64,000 nt of DNA from Pseudacidovorax intermedius (GTDB lineage Bacteria > Pseudomonadota > Gammaproteobacteria > Burkholderiales > Burkholderiaceae_C). The DNA lies in NCBI RefSeq assembly GCF_003350475.1, contig NZ_QQAV01000003.1, positions 62,001 to 126,000 on the forward strand, given 5' to 3'. Each line of letters opens with the position of its first letter. The first letter of the stretch is position 1. The translations under genes were made by a program, and so were the position numbers. A model generated the notes under the pieces. The model was not told where the DNA came from. It did not search any database and saw only the letters and a list, made by a program, of their open reading frames with translations. This document shows positions 19,320 to 28,574 of this stretch, piece after piece.

Positions 19320-21128
19320 ATGTCGTACACCAAAGCAAAAATCGCGACGCGCAAGTTCGACGTCGTCATCGTCGGCGCCGGCGGCTCCGGCATGCGTGCC
19401 GCGCTCGAACTCTCGCGCGCCGGCCTGAACGTGGCCTCGCTGTCCAAGGTCTTCCCGACCCGCTCGCACACCGTGGCGGCGCAGGGCGGCGTGTCGGCGT
19501 CGCTCGGCAACATGTCCGAGGACAACTGGCACTATCACTTCTACGACACCATCAAGGGCTCCGACTGGCTGGGCGACCAGGACGCCATCGAGTTCATGTG
19601 CCGTGAAGCACCGAAGGTCGTGATCGAGCTCGAGCACTTCGGCATGCCCTTCGACCGCAACCCGGACGGCACGATCTACCAGCGCCCCTTCGGCGGCCAC
19701 ACCGCCAACTACGGCGAGAAGCCCGTGCAGCGCGCCTGCGCCGCGGCCGACCGCACCGGCCACGCCATGCTGCACACGCTGTACCAGCAGAACGTGAAGG
19801 CCAAGACGAACTTCTTCGTCGAATGGATGGCCCTGGACCTGATCCGCGACGCCGACGGCGACGTGGTGGGCGTCACGGCCATCGAGCTCGAAACCGGCGA
19901 CCTGTTCGTGCTGCAGGCCAAGGCCGTGCTGCTGGCCACCGGCGGCGCGGGCCGCATCTTCGCGGCCTCCACCAATGCCTTCATCAACACCGGTGACGGC
20001 CTGGGCATGGCGGCACGCGCCGGCATCCCGCTGCAGGACATGGAATTCTGGCAGTTCCACCCCACCGGCGTGGCCGGCGCGGGCGTGCTGCTGACCGAAG
20101 GCTGCCGCGGTGAAGGCGCGATCCTGCTCAACAGCAATGGCGAGCGCTTCATGGAGCGCTATGCGCCCACCCTGAAGGACCTGGCCCCGCGCGACTTCGT
20201 CTCGCGCTCGATGGACCAGGAAATCAAGGAAGGTCGCGGTTGCGGTCCCAACAAGGACTACATCCTGATGAAGCTCGACCACCTGGGCGCCGACACCATC
20301 CGCAAGCGCCTGCCCTCGGTGGAAGAGATCGGCCACAACTTCGCCAACGTGGACATCACCAAGGAGCCCATCCCGGTCGTGCCCACCATCCACTACCAGA
20401 TGGGCGGCATCCCGACCAACATCAATGGCCAGGTGGTGGTGCAGAACGGCGACGTGCACAACCAGGTCGTGGGTGGCCTGTACGCCGTGGGCGAATGCTC
20501 CTGCGTGTCGGTGCACGGCGCCAACCGCCTGGGCACCAACTCCCTGCTGGACCTGCTGGTCTTCGGCAAGTCGGCCGGCAAGCACATCGTCGACTTCGTC
20601 AAGAACAGCGGCGAGCACAAGCCGCTGCCCGCAGACGGCGCCGACCGCACCCTGGCCCGCCTGAACCAGCTGCAGGATTCGAATGACGGCATCTATGCGC
20701 AGGACATCGCCAACGACATCCGCGCCACCATGCAGCAGCACGCCGGCGTGTTCCGCACCCAGGCCAGCATGGACGAAGGCGTGGTCAAGGTGGCCGACCT
20801 GCGCAGCCGTGTGCCTTCGGTGACGCTGAAGGACAAGTCCATGGTGTGGAACACCGCGCGCATGGAAGCACTTGAAGTCGACAACCTGATCGAAGTGGCC
20901 CAGGCCACGATGGTCTCGGCCGCTGCCCGCAAGGAATGCCGCGGCGCCCATACGGTGGACGACTACGAGCACCCGGCCGACCATCCGGAGTTCCCGCTGG
21001 GCCGCAACGACAAGGAATGGATGAAGCACACGCTGTGGCACAGCGCGGGCAACAACCTGACCTACAAGCCGGTCAACCTCAAGCCGCTGACCGTCGACAG
21101 CGTGCCGCCGAAGGTCCGCACGTTCTGA
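19320..21128 (+). CDS. sdhA: Succinate dehydrogenase flavoprotein subunit
   Basis: 602-residue catalytic subunit that oxidises succinate to fumarate and carries covalently bound FAD. The Rossmann motif VVIVGAGGSGMRAALELS starts near residue 15, and the FAD-linked His is in SHTVAAQGGVSASLG. Substrate and active-site motifs include FGGHTANYGEKPVQRACAAADRTGHAMLHTL, FWQFHPTGV and the Arg in GANRLGTNSLLDLLVFG. The ATG at 19320 gives the usual start MSYTKAKIATRKFDVVIV. It is followed by sdhB and by sdhE, whose product inserts the FAD. Confidence 0.98.
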   Translation: MSYTKAKIATRKFDVVIVGAGGSGMRAALELSRAGLNVASLSKVFPTRSHTVAAQGGVSASLGNMSEDNWHYHFYDTIKGSDWLGDQDAIEFMCREAPKVVIELEHFGMPFDRNPDGTIYQRPFGGHTANYGEKPVQRACAAADRTGHAMLHTLYQQNVKAKTNFFVEWMALDLIRDADGDVVGVTAIELETGDLFVLQAKAVLLATGGAGRIFAASTNAFINTGDGLGMAARAGIPLQDMEFWQFHPTGVAGAGVLLTEGCRGEGAILLNSNGERFMERYAPTLKDLAPRDFVSRSMDQEIKEGRGCGPNKDYILMKLDHLGADTIRKRLPSVEEIGHNFANVDITKEPIPVVPTIHYQMGGIPTNINGQVVVQNGDVHNQVVGGLYAVGECSCVSVHGANRLGTNSLLDLLVFGKSAGKHIVDFVKNSGEHKPLPADGADRTLARLNQLQDSNDGIYAQDIANDIRATMQQHAGVFRTQASMDEGVVKVADLRSRVPSVTLKDKSMVWNTARMEALEVDNLIEVAQATMVSAAARKECRGAHTVDDYEHPADHPEFPLGRNDKEWMKHTLWHSAGNNLTYKPVNLKPLTVDSVPPKVRTF

Positions 21129-21156
21129 CATCGCCGCAACCCCACGAGACACCGAC

Positions 21157-21858
21157 ATGAAGCGCACATTCCAGATCTACCGCTACGACCCGGACAAGGA
21201 CGCCAAGCCCTACATGCAGACCGTCGAGATCGAGCTCGACGGCCACGAGCGCATGCTGCTGGACGCCCTGGTGAAGCTCAAGGCCCAGGATCCGAGCATC
21301 GCCTTCCGCCGCTCCTGCCGCGAAGGCGTCTGCGGCTCGGATGCGATGAACATCAACGGCAAGAACGGCCTGGCGTGTCTGACCAACATGAACACGCTCA
21401 AGGGCACCATCGTGCTCAAGCCGCTGCCGGGCCTGCCGGTCATCCGCGACCTGATCGTGGACATGACCCAGTTCTTCAAGCAGTACCACTCGATCAAGCC
21501 GTACCTGATCACCGAGGGCCTGGCCCCCGAGCGCGAGCGGCTGCAGTCGCCCGAGGAGCGTGAAGAGCTCAACGGCCTCTACGAGTGCATCCTGTGCGCG
21601 AGCTGCTCCACCAGCTGCCCGAGCTTCTGGTGGAACCCCGACAAGTTCGTCGGCCCGGCCGGCCTGCTGCAGGCCTACCGCTTCATCGCCGACAGCCGTG
21701 ACGAAGCCACTGGCGAGCGGCTCGACAACCTCGAAGATCCGTACCGCCTGTTCCGCTGCCACACGATCATGAACTGCGTGGACGTGTGCCCCAAGCACCT
21801 GAACCCCACCAAGGCCATCGGCAAGATCAAGGAGCTGATGGTGCGCCGCGCCATCTGA
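21157..21858 (+). CDS. sdhB: Succinate dehydrogenase iron-sulfur subunit
   Basis: 233-residue subunit that passes electrons from the flavin to quinone. Three cluster-binding motifs are visible in order: SCREGVCGSDAMNINGKNGLAC for [2Fe-2S], CILCASCSTSCPSFWWN for [4Fe-4S] and CHTIMNCVDVCPKHLNPTKAIGKI for [3Fe-4S]. The N-terminal RYDPDKDAKPYMQTVEI is the usual ferredoxin-fold start. It lies 28 bases after sdhA. Confidence 0.98.
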   Translation: MKRTFQIYRYDPDKDAKPYMQTVEIELDGHERMLLDALVKLKAQDPSIAFRRSCREGVCGSDAMNINGKNGLACLTNMNTLKGTIVLKPLPGLPVIRDLIVDMTQFFKQYHSIKPYLITEGLAPERERLQSPEEREELNGLYECILCASCSTSCPSFWWNPDKFVGPAGLLQAYRFIADSRDEATGERLDNLEDPYRLFRCHTIMNCVDVCPKHLNPTKAIGKIKELMVRRAI

Positions 21859-21892
21859 TCCTGGCCGAACGAAGCAACGGAGACGACACGCC

Positions 21893-22204
21893 ATGCCGCA
21901 ACTGCAGCCAGCCCCGGGCGCATCCGACGAACGACTCGACGAGCGCGCCCTGGCCCGGCTGCAGTGGCGTTGCCGACGCGGGTTGCTGGAGAACGACATC
22001 TTCATCACCCGCTTCTTCGAGCGGCATGGCGCTGGCCTGACCCGGGCGCAGGCCCAGGCGATCGAAACCCTGATGGACCTGGCGGACAACGACCTGCTCG
22101 ACCTTCTGCTGCGCCGAAAGGAGCCCGAGCCCGCATGGGCCGGGGCCGAGGTGGCGGCGGTGCTGGAGCTGATGCGCCCCCCCGGCGACCGGCTCGCGGC
22201 CTGA
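21893..22204 (+). CDS. sdhE: FAD assembly factor SdhE
   Basis: 103-residue helical protein that promotes covalent attachment of FAD to SdhA. The signature [18 protein letters not shown] contains the essential RGxxE motif; [30 protein letters not shown] is the second conserved block. It lies between sdhB and gltA in the same orientation, the expected context. The N-terminal ~20 residues are longer and more acidic than in the E. coli protein. Confidence 0.93.
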   Translation: MPQLQPAPGASDERLDERALARLQWRCRRGLLENDIFITRFFERHGAGLTRAQAQAIETLMDLADNDLLDLLLRRKEPEPAWAGAEVAAVLELMRPPGDRLAA

Positions 22205-22269
22205 GCCGCTCCATCCGATCCTTCGCCACCCCTCTCCCATTTCCTCCACCTTCTCAAGAGAAAGTCGAC

Positions 22270-23580
22270 ATGAAAGCCTCCGACATCAAGGCCACGCTCG
22301 CGTTCAGCAATGGCGGCCAAGCCATCGATCTGCCGATCTACAAGGGCACGGTCGGTCCGGACGTCATCGACATCCGCAAGCTGTACGCGCAGACAGGCAT
22401 GTTCACCTACGACCCGGGCTTCCTGTCCACGGCGTCGTGCCAGTCGGCCATCACGTACATCGACGGCGACAAGGGCGAGCTGCTGTACCGCGGCTACCCC
22501 ATCGAGCAGCTCGCCGTGAACTGCGACTTCCTGGAAACCTGCTACCTGCTGCTCAACGGCGAACTGCCCAACGAAGCCCAGAAGACCGAGTTCACGAACA
22601 CGGTCACGCACCACACGATGGTGAACGAGCAGATGCAGTTCTTCCTGCGTGGCTTCCGCCGCGACGCGCACCCGATGGCCGTGCTGACCGGTCTGGTGGG
22701 CGCCCTGTCGGCCTTCTATCACGACAGCACCGACATCAATAACCCCGAGCATCGCGAGATCGCGGCCATCCGCCTGATCGCCAAGATGCCCACGCTGGTC
22801 GCCATGGCCTACAAGTACGGCACCGGCCAGCCGTACATGTATCCGAAGAACGACCTGAGCTACTCGGGCAACTTCCTGCGCATGATGTTTGGCACGCCGT
22901 GCGAAGAGTACAAGGTCAACCCGGTCATCGAGCGCGCCATCGACCGCATCTTCATCCTGCACGCGGACCACGAGCAGAACGCGTCGACCTCCACCGTGCG
23001 CCTGTGCGGCAGTTCGGGCACCAACCCGTTCGCCGCCATCGCGGCCGGCGTGGCCTGCCTGTGGGGCCCTGCCCACGGCGGGGCCAACGAGGCCTGCCTG
23101 AACATGCTGGAAGACATCCAGCGCAATGGCGGCGTCTCCAAGGTCGGCGAGTTCATGGAGAAGGTCAAGGACAAGAACTCCGGCGTCAAGCTGATGGGCT
23201 TCGGCCACCGCGTGTACAAGAACTACGACCCGCGCGCCAAGCTGATGCAAGAAACCTGCAACGAGGTCCTGTCCGAGCTCGGCCTGGAGAAGGACCCGCT
23301 GTTCGCCCTGGCCAAGCAGCTGGAAAAGATCGCCCTGGAAGACGACTACTTCGTGCAGCGCAAGCTCTACCCGAACGTCGACTTCTACTCCGGCATCGTG
23401 CAGCGCGCCATCGGCATCCCGGTCAACCTGTTCACCGGCATCTTCGCGCTGGCCCGCACCGTGGGCTGGATCGCCCAGCTGAACGAGATGATCAGCGACC
23501 CCGAGTACAAGATCGGCCGTCCCCGCCAGCTGTTCAGCGGCTCCGACAAGCGCGACGTAAAGCCCATCGCCCAACGTTGA
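22270..23580 (+). CDS. gltA: Citrate synthase (hexameric type)
   Basis: 436-residue type II citrate synthase that condenses oxaloacetate with acetyl-CoA. The ATG at 22270 gives [16 protein letters not shown] and is preceded by AAGAGAAAG. Active-site residues are seen in [17 protein letters not shown] (His), [15 protein letters not shown] (His/Arg) and [11 protein letters not shown] (Asp). The N-terminal beta-rich domain typical of the NADH-sensitive hexameric enzymes is present. It ends the sdh cluster and is followed by a strong terminator. Confidence 0.98.
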   Translation: MKASDIKATLAFSNGGQAIDLPIYKGTVGPDVIDIRKLYAQTGMFTYDPGFLSTASCQSAITYIDGDKGELLYRGYPIEQLAVNCDFLETCYLLLNGELPNEAQKTEFTNTVTHHTMVNEQMQFFLRGFRRDAHPMAVLTGLVGALSAFYHDSTDINNPEHREIAAIRLIAKMPTLVAMAYKYGTGQPYMYPKNDLSYSGNFLRMMFGTPCEEYKVNPVIERAIDRIFILHADHEQNASTSTVRLCGSSGTNPFAAIAAGVACLWGPAHGGANEACLNMLEDIQRNGGVSKVGEFMEKVKDKNSGVKLMGFGHRVYKNYDPRAKLMQETCNEVLSELGLEKDPLFALAKQLEKIALEDDYFVQRKLYPNVDFYSGIVQRAIGIPVNLFTGIFALARTVGWIAQLNEMISDPEYKIGRPRQLFSGSDKRDVKPIAQR

Positions 23581-23624
23581 TCGCTGTCCGCATGCACGCG
23601 CCGCAAGGCGCCCGCCTGCAGTGC

Positions 23625-23648
23625 AAAGGCCGCCTTCGGGCGGCCTTT
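23625..23648 (+). terminator. Rho-independent terminator of gltA
   Basis: AAAGGCCGCC (23625-23634), TTCG tetraloop, GGCGGCCTTT (23639-23648) and two more T: a 10-bp stem 45 bases after the gltA stop that ends the sdh-gltA transcript. Confidence 0.9.
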
Positions 23649-23751
23649 TTGCGTCTTGACTGACATCCGACTGACTTCTTCGTCGTCACATTGCGCTGCG
23701 GAGGGTGACCTCCGACATCCACATCGTCCACGAAGAGGAAGGAAACGTCCC

Positions 23752-23892
23752 ATGAAGAAACTCGCTGCCCTGCTCGCCATCACTTTCGCCGTCTCCGTGC
23801 CGCTGGCCGGCTGCAACACCTTCAAGGGTGCGGGCCAGGACGTCCAGAAGGCGGGCGAAAAGATCGAAGACTCTGCAAAGAAGCGTCAGTGA
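23752..23892 (+). CDS. Entericidin A/B-family small lipoprotein
   Basis: 46 residues. MKKLAALLAITFAVSVPLAGC is a lipoprotein signal peptide with the lipobox LAGC and Cys21 as the lipidated residue. The mature part, NTFKGAGQDVQKAGEKIEDSAKKRQ, is the classic short amphipathic entericidin sequence (Gly/Ala/Lys-rich, GAGQDVQKAGEKIE). AGGAAGGAAA precedes the ATG. In E. coli the paired EcnA and EcnB proteins act as antidote and bacteriolytic toxin; a single copy such as this is widespread in Proteobacteria and its role is not established. Confidence 0.88.
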   Translation: MKKLAALLAITFAVSVPLAGCNTFKGAGQDVQKAGEKIEDSAKKRQ

Positions 23893-24065
23893 TTTAGGGC
23901 GGCGTCCGCCGCTCTTCCACGACAGACGGCCCATTCCGGGCCGTTTCTCGTTGGGGCCGAGCCTTGCCGGCCGTGTGCTCGCCAACGGCCAGCCGAGCCG
24001 TCGCGATCCACGATGGTCCAACCGAGGAAATCCAGGGAAAATCACGCCTCCCCTCGTGGATCGTG

Positions 24066-25037
24066 ATGACCTCGCCTGCCCCGCTCACCCTTGAACGCAG
24101 TTTTGCGCGCCGCATCGACCTGACGTCGCTGCAGCTGTTCGTGGCCGTGTGCGAACTGGGCAGCATCGGCCGCGCCGCCGAGCGCGAGTTCATCGCCGCG
24201 TCGGCCATCAGCAAGCGGCTGTCCGACCTCGAATCCACGCTCGGCATCAGCCTGCTCTACCGCCATGCCCGCGGCGTGGACCTGACGCCCGCGGGCGAGA
24301 GCCTGCTGCACCACGCCCGCGCCATGCTCTACAGCCTGGAGAAGATGCAGGGCGAGCTCTCCGAGTACGCCGAAGGCGTGCGCGGCCATGTGCGGGTGCA
24401 TGCCAACATCTCCGCCATCGTGCAGTACCTGCCCGAAGACCTGGGCGCCTTCAGCCGCCTGCACGACGGCATCAAGATCGACCTCGAGGAACACCTGAGC
24501 CACGAGGTGGTGCGCGCCGTGCAGGCTGGCGCGGCGGACCTGGGCATCTGCCATGTGTCCGAGGACGACGCCCTCGACCTGCAGACCCTGCCCTACCGCC
24601 GCGACCAGCTGGCCTTGGTGCTGCCTCGGCACCACCCGCTGGCCGCGCAGGCGTCGGTCGCCTTCGCCGAGACGCTCAACGAGGACCATGTGGGCCTGCA
24701 CACCCACAGCTCCATCTACCGGGCGATGCACCAGGCGGCCACGGCGGAAGGCCGCAGCGTTCGCCTGCGCATCCACGTCACCGGGCTGGACGCCATGTGC
24801 CGCATGATCGACAACGGCCTGGGCGTGGGCGTGATGCCGCGTCGCGCCTTCGAGCTGATGCACGCCGGCATCGGCAGCCGGCTGGCAGCCGTGGACCTCA
24901 GCGACGACTGGGCTCACCGCGAGATCCGCCTGGTGGCCCGCGACTTTTCCACGCTGCCGGTGGCCGCCCGCACCCTGGTGCAGCACCTGCAGCCACCCGC
25001 CCCCGCCGAAACCCAGACCGCTTCTACTGCGACCTGA
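24066..25037 (+). CDS. LysR-family transcriptional regulator upstream of leuC
   Basis: 323 residues from the ATG at 24066. The N-terminal helix-turn-helix is about residues 17-77: [59 protein letters not shown], followed by the linker helix and a periplasmic-binding-protein-like effector domain. leuC starts 41 bases after its stop, on the same strand, so it may be co-transcribed with leuCDB. LysR genes are usually divergent from their targets, so the parallel arrangement is noteworthy. The effector is unknown; a leucine-pathway intermediate is a natural guess only. Confidence 0.9.
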   Translation: MTSPAPLTLERSFARRIDLTSLQLFVAVCELGSIGRAAEREFIAASAISKRLSDLESTLGISLLYRHARGVDLTPAGESLLHHARAMLYSLEKMQGELSEYAEGVRGHVRVHANISAIVQYLPEDLGAFSRLHDGIKIDLEEHLSHEVVRAVQAGAADLGICHVSEDDALDLQTLPYRRDQLALVLPRHHPLAAQASVAFAETLNEDHVGLHTHSSIYRAMHQAATAEGRSVRLRIHVTGLDAMCRMIDNGLGVGVMPRRAFELMHAGIGSRLAAVDLSDDWAHREIRLVARDFSTLPVAARTLVQHLQPPAPAETQTASTAT

Positions 25038-25078
25038 ACCCGAACCGCTTCAACGATTTCCCACGAAAGACGAGACCC

Positions 25079-26500
25079 ATGGCCCGCACGCTCTACGACA
25101 AGATCTGGGACGAGCACGTCGTCCACACCGAGGAAGACGGCACCGCCGTCCTCTACATCGACCGTCACCTGGTGCACGAAGTGACCAGCCCGCAGGCCTT
25201 CGAAGGCCTGCGCCAGACCGGCCGCAAGCTGTGGCGCGTGAGCTCGGTGGTGGCCACGGCCGACCACAACACGCCCACCACCGGCTGGGAGCGCGGCTAC
25301 GACGGCATCGCCGATCCGATCAGCAAGGAACAGGTCACCACGCTGAACACCAACATCGAGGAATTCGGGGCCGCAGCGTTCTTCCCCTTCCTGTCCAAGC
25401 GCCAGGGCATCGTGCACGTGATCGGCCCCGAGAACGGCGCCACGCTGCCGGGCATGACGGTGGTCTGCGGCGACAGCCACACCTCCACCCACGGCGCCTT
25501 CGGCGCGCTGGCCCACGGCATCGGCACCAGCGAGGTCGAGCATGTGATGGCCACGCAGACCCTGCTGGCCAAGAAGGCCAGGAACATGCTGGTGAAGGTC
25601 GAGGGCAAGCTGCCCCTGGGCTGTACGGCCAAGGACATCGTGCTGGCCATCATCGGCAAGATCGGTACGGCTGGCGGCACGGGCTACACCATCGAGTTCG
25701 CCGGCTCCGCCATCCGCGACCTGTCGATGGAAGGCCGCATGACGGTCTGCAACATGGCCATCGAAGGCGGCGCGCGCGCCGGCCTGGTGGCGGTGGACCA
25801 GAAGACCATCGACTACGTGAAGAACCGCCCGCTCGCGCCCACCGGCGTGGAGTGGGACCAGGCCGTCGCCTACTGGAAGACGCTGCATTCCGACCCCGAC
25901 GCGAAGTTCGACACCGTGGTCGAACTCGATGCCGCCGAGATCAAGCCGCAGGTCACCTGGGGTACCTCGCCCGAGATGGTGCTGCCCATCGACGGCCGCG
26001 TGCCCGACCCGGACAAGGAAAAGGACGCCAACAAGCGCGGCGCCATCGAGCGCGCGCTGGCCTACATGGGCCTGGAGCCCAACAAGGCGATGAACGACAT
26101 CTTCGTCGACAAGGTTTTCATCGGCAGCTGCACCAACAGCCGCATCGAGGACATGCGCGAGGCCGCCACCGTGGTCAGGAAGCTGGGCCAGAAAGTCGCC
26201 AAGAACATCAAGGTGGCCATGGTGGTGCCCGGCTCCGGCCTGGTGAAGGAACAGGCCGAGCGCGAAGGCCTGCACGAGGTGTTCAAGGCCGCGGGTTTCG
26301 AATGGCGCGAGCCCGGCTGCTCGATGTGCCTGGCCATGAACGCCGACCGGCTGGAGCCGGGCGAGCGCTGTGCCTCCACCAGCAACCGCAACTTCGAAGG
26401 CCGTCAGGGCGCGGGCGGACGCACCCACCTCGTGAGCCCGGCCATGGCCGCCGCCGCCGCCATCCGCGGCCACTTCGTCGACATCCGCACCATCGCCTGA
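25079..26500 (+). CDS. leuC: 3-isopropylmalate dehydratase large subunit
   Basis: 473-residue [4Fe-4S] subunit of isopropylmalate isomerase, the second step of leucine synthesis (2- to 3-isopropylmalate). The start [15 protein letters not shown] is typical. Cluster ligands lie in [18 protein letters not shown] and [49 protein letters not shown] is the conserved active-site stretch. leuD follows 17 bases later and supplies the other half of the enzyme. Confidence 0.98.
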   Translation: MARTLYDKIWDEHVVHTEEDGTAVLYIDRHLVHEVTSPQAFEGLRQTGRKLWRVSSVVATADHNTPTTGWERGYDGIADPISKEQVTTLNTNIEEFGAAAFFPFLSKRQGIVHVIGPENGATLPGMTVVCGDSHTSTHGAFGALAHGIGTSEVEHVMATQTLLAKKARNMLVKVEGKLPLGCTAKDIVLAIIGKIGTAGGTGYTIEFAGSAIRDLSMEGRMTVCNMAIEGGARAGLVAVDQKTIDYVKNRPLAPTGVEWDQAVAYWKTLHSDPDAKFDTVVELDAAEIKPQVTWGTSPEMVLPIDGRVPDPDKEKDANKRGAIERALAYMGLEPNKAMNDIFVDKVFIGSCTNSRIEDMREAATVVRKLGQKVAKNIKVAMVVPGSGLVKEQAEREGLHEVFKAAGFEWREPGCSMCLAMNADRLEPGERCASTSNRNFEGRQGAGGRTHLVSPAMAAAAAIRGHFVDIRTIA

Positions 26501-26517
26501 GCCAGGGAGCAGACACC

Positions 26518-27168
26518 ATGCAGAAATTCACCGTGCACCAGGGCCTCGTCGCCCCGATGGACCGCGAGAACGTCGACACCGACGCCATCATCCCCAAGCA
26601 GTTCCTCAAGTCGATCAAACGCACCGGCTTCGGCCCCAACCTGTTCGACGAATGGCGCTACCTGGACCATGGCGAGCCCGGCATGGACCCGGCCAGCCGC
26701 AAGCCCAACCCCGACTTCGTGCTGAATCAGCCGCGCTATCAGGGCGCCTCCGTGCTGCTGGCCCGCAAGAACTTCGGCTGCGGCTCCAGCCGCGAGCATG
26801 CGCCCTGGGCGCTGGACCAGTACGGCTTCCGCGCCATCATCGCGCCGAGCTTCGCCGACATCTTCTTCAACAACAGCTTCAAGAACGGCCTGCTGCCCCT
26901 CGTGCTGCCCGAGGTGACCGTGGCCAAGCTCTTCGACGAGGTGTTCGCCTTTCCGGGTTATGAGCTGACCGTGGACCTGGACCGCCAGGTCGTCGTCAAG
27001 CCCGATGGCGAAGAGCTGCCCTTCGAGGTCCAGCCCTTCCGCCGCTACTGCCTGATGAACGGCCTGGACGACATCGGCCTGACGCTGCGCCACAAGGACA
27101 AGATCAAGGCCTTCGAGGCCGAGCGGCTGGCGGCCAAGCCCTGGCTTGCACATCAAATGCTGGCCTGA
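26518..27168 (+). CDS. leuD: 3-isopropylmalate dehydratase small subunit
   Basis: 216-residue swivel-domain subunit of isopropylmalate isomerase. Its motifs are [24 protein letters not shown] at the start and [42 protein letters not shown] in the middle, which matches the aconitase-family swivel domain. It lies between leuC and leuB with gaps of 17 and 28 bases, so leuCDB is one operon. Confidence 0.98.
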   Translation: MQKFTVHQGLVAPMDRENVDTDAIIPKQFLKSIKRTGFGPNLFDEWRYLDHGEPGMDPASRKPNPDFVLNQPRYQGASVLLARKNFGCGSSREHAPWALDQYGFRAIIAPSFADIFFNNSFKNGLLPLVLPEVTVAKLFDEVFAFPGYELTVDLDRQVVVKPDGEELPFEVQPFRRYCLMNGLDDIGLTLRHKDKIKAFEAERLAAKPWLAHQMLA

Positions 27169-27196
27169 CCTTTTCACCCCAACAGAAGCACCACTT

Positions 27197-28267
27197 ATGA
27201 AGATCGCAGTTCTGCCCGGCGACGGCATCGGCACCGAAATCGTCGCGGAGGCCGTGCGCGTCCTGGACGCGCTGGACCTGACGTTGGAGATGGAGACCGC
27301 CCTGGTCGGCGGCGCCGCCTACGAGGCCCACGGCCATCCGCTGCCCGAGGCCACGCTCAAGCTGGCCAAGGAGGCCGATGCCGTGCTCTTCGGCGCCGTC
27401 GGCGACTGGAAGTACGACAAGCTGGACCGCCCGCTGCGTCCCGAGCAGGCCATCCTGGGCCTGCGCAAGAACCTGGGCCTGTTCGCCAACTTCCGCCCCG
27501 CCATCTGCTACGAGCAGCTGACGCATGCCTCCAGCCTCAAGCCCGAGCTGGTCGCGGGCCTGGACATCCTGATCATCCGCGAGCTGACCGGCGACATCTA
27601 CTTCGGCCAGCCGCGCGGCAAGCGCGTCGCCACCGACGGGCACTTTCCCGGCGCTGACGAGGCCTTCGACACCATGCGCTACTCGCGCCCGGAGATCGAG
27701 CGCATCGCCCGCGTGGCCTTCGAGGCCGCCCGCAAGCGCAACAAGCGCGTGACCAGCGTGGACAAGGCCAACGTGCTGGAGACCTTCCAATTCTGGAAGG
27801 ACGTGGTCACCGAGGTGCACAAGGACTACCCCGACATCGAGCTGGAGCACATGTACGTCGACAATGCGGCCATGCAGCTCGTGAAGAAGCCCAAGGCCTT
27901 CGACGTGATCGTGACCGGCAATATGTTCGGCGACATCCTTTCGGACGAGGCCTCGATGCTGACCGGCTCCATCGGCATGCTGCCCTCGGCCAGCCTGAAT
28001 GACAGCAACCAGGGCCTGTACGAACCCAGCCACGGCAGCGCCCCCGACATTGCCGGCAAGGGCGTGGCCAATCCGCTGGCCACCATCCTGAGCGCCGCGA
28101 TGATGCTGCGCTTCTCCCTCAACCAGGAAGAGGCCGCTCAGCGCATCGAGGCCGCCGTCAAGGCCGTGCTGGCGCAGGGCCTGCGCACGCCCGACATCTG
28201 GAGCGAAGGCACGACCAAGGTCGGCACCCGGGAAATGGGCGATGCCGTGCTGAAGGCGCTGACCTGA
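27197..28267 (+). CDS. leuB: 3-isopropylmalate dehydrogenase
   Basis: 356-residue NAD-dependent decarboxylating dehydrogenase, third step of leucine synthesis, giving 4-methyl-2-oxopentanoate. [16 protein letters not shown] opens the protein; the substrate Arg residues occur in [14 protein letters not shown] and [10 protein letters not shown], Lys in [11 protein letters not shown], and metal Asp residues in [34 protein letters not shown]. The signature NxxGDILSDExS is intact. It is the last gene before a terminator. Confidence 0.98.
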   Translation: MKIAVLPGDGIGTEIVAEAVRVLDALDLTLEMETALVGGAAYEAHGHPLPEATLKLAKEADAVLFGAVGDWKYDKLDRPLRPEQAILGLRKNLGLFANFRPAICYEQLTHASSLKPELVAGLDILIIRELTGDIYFGQPRGKRVATDGHFPGADEAFDTMRYSRPEIERIARVAFEAARKRNKRVTSVDKANVLETFQFWKDVVTEVHKDYPDIELEHMYVDNAAMQLVKKPKAFDVIVTGNMFGDILSDEASMLTGSIGMLPSASLNDSNQGLYEPSHGSAPDIAGKGVANPLATILSAAMMLRFSLNQEEAAQRIEAAVKAVLAQGLRTPDIWSEGTTKVGTREMGDAVLKALT

Positions 28268-28299
28268 TCGCCGCGCCCTCGGGCGCACGGGACATCCCC

Positions 28300-28329
28300 T
28301 GCAAAACGGCCCTATTGGGCCGTTTTGCA
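28300..28329 (+). terminator. Terminator after leuB, probably bidirectional
   Basis: TGCAAAACGGCCC (28300-28312), loop tatt, GGGCCGTTTTGCA (28317-28329): a 13-bp stem with four T in the distal arm, 32 bases after the leuB stop. It separates leuCDB from the asd leader region. Confidence 0.85.
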
Positions 28330-28366
28330 TGTAGGAGGATACCGATGCGCGCTACAATCGCTCTCC

Positions 28367-28468
28367 ATGTTTGTCGCCCGCCCGTTCGCCCTGAACACCG
28401 TGCCTGCCGCCCTGGCCAGCACCGCGCGCGCATCCATCACCAAAACCACGACGACCATTAAGGGCTGA
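28367..28468 (+). CDS. Candidate asd leader peptide rich in Thr, Ile and Lys
   Basis: A 33-codon ORF ending 106 bases before the asd ATG. Residues 24-32 read ITKTTTTIK: five Thr, two Ile and two Lys, all end products of the aspartate-semialdehyde pathway. It resembles the E. coli thr operon leader in character. A -10-like TACAAT at 28353-28358 would place transcription start within a few bases of this ATG, so the message may be almost leaderless; the -35 is poor. A competing ORF in another frame (ATG 28345, after a perfect AGGAGG at 28333-28338; 38 codons, ends at 28461) is His-rich and lacks biological sense for asd. The downstream RNA arms are described in the adjacent regulatory entry. Function is inferred, not shown. 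Confidence 0.55.
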   Translation: MFVARPFALNTVPAALASTARASITKTTTTIKG

Positions 28469-28527
28469 CCCAGCCTGGTTCGTCGCGCGTGCCTTCCCCC
28501 TGGCCCCGGACGAGCCAGGCGGGCCAG
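28450..28527 (+). promoter_or_regulatory. Candidate attenuator with mutually exclusive hairpins before asd
   Basis: Four arms can be read. Arm 1, GACGACCA (28450-28457), overlaps the Thr codons and pairs with TGGTTCGTC (28476-28484) with one bulged base. Arm 2, CCTGGTTCGTC (28474-28484), pairs instead with arm 3, GACGAGCCAGG (28509-28519), over 11 bp with one G-U. The third alternative, CTGGCCC (28500-28506) with GGGCCAG (28521-28527), closes around arm 3 and excludes the 2:3 pairing. This is the usual design of amino-acid attenuators. The weak point is that no uninterrupted T-run follows; only tcttcttt at 28542-28549. Confidence 0.5.
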
Positions 28528-28574
28528 CCCCTTCGCCGCGGTCTTCTTTGTATGACTCTGAAAGGGCTTTTGAC

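Noticed and set aside
28345-28461. His-rich 38-codon ORF with a perfect AGGAGG, overlapping the asd leader in another frame
   Set aside because: A His-type leader before asd makes no pathway sense and the -10-like TACAAT lies downstream of its start; kept only as an alternative in the leader finding.
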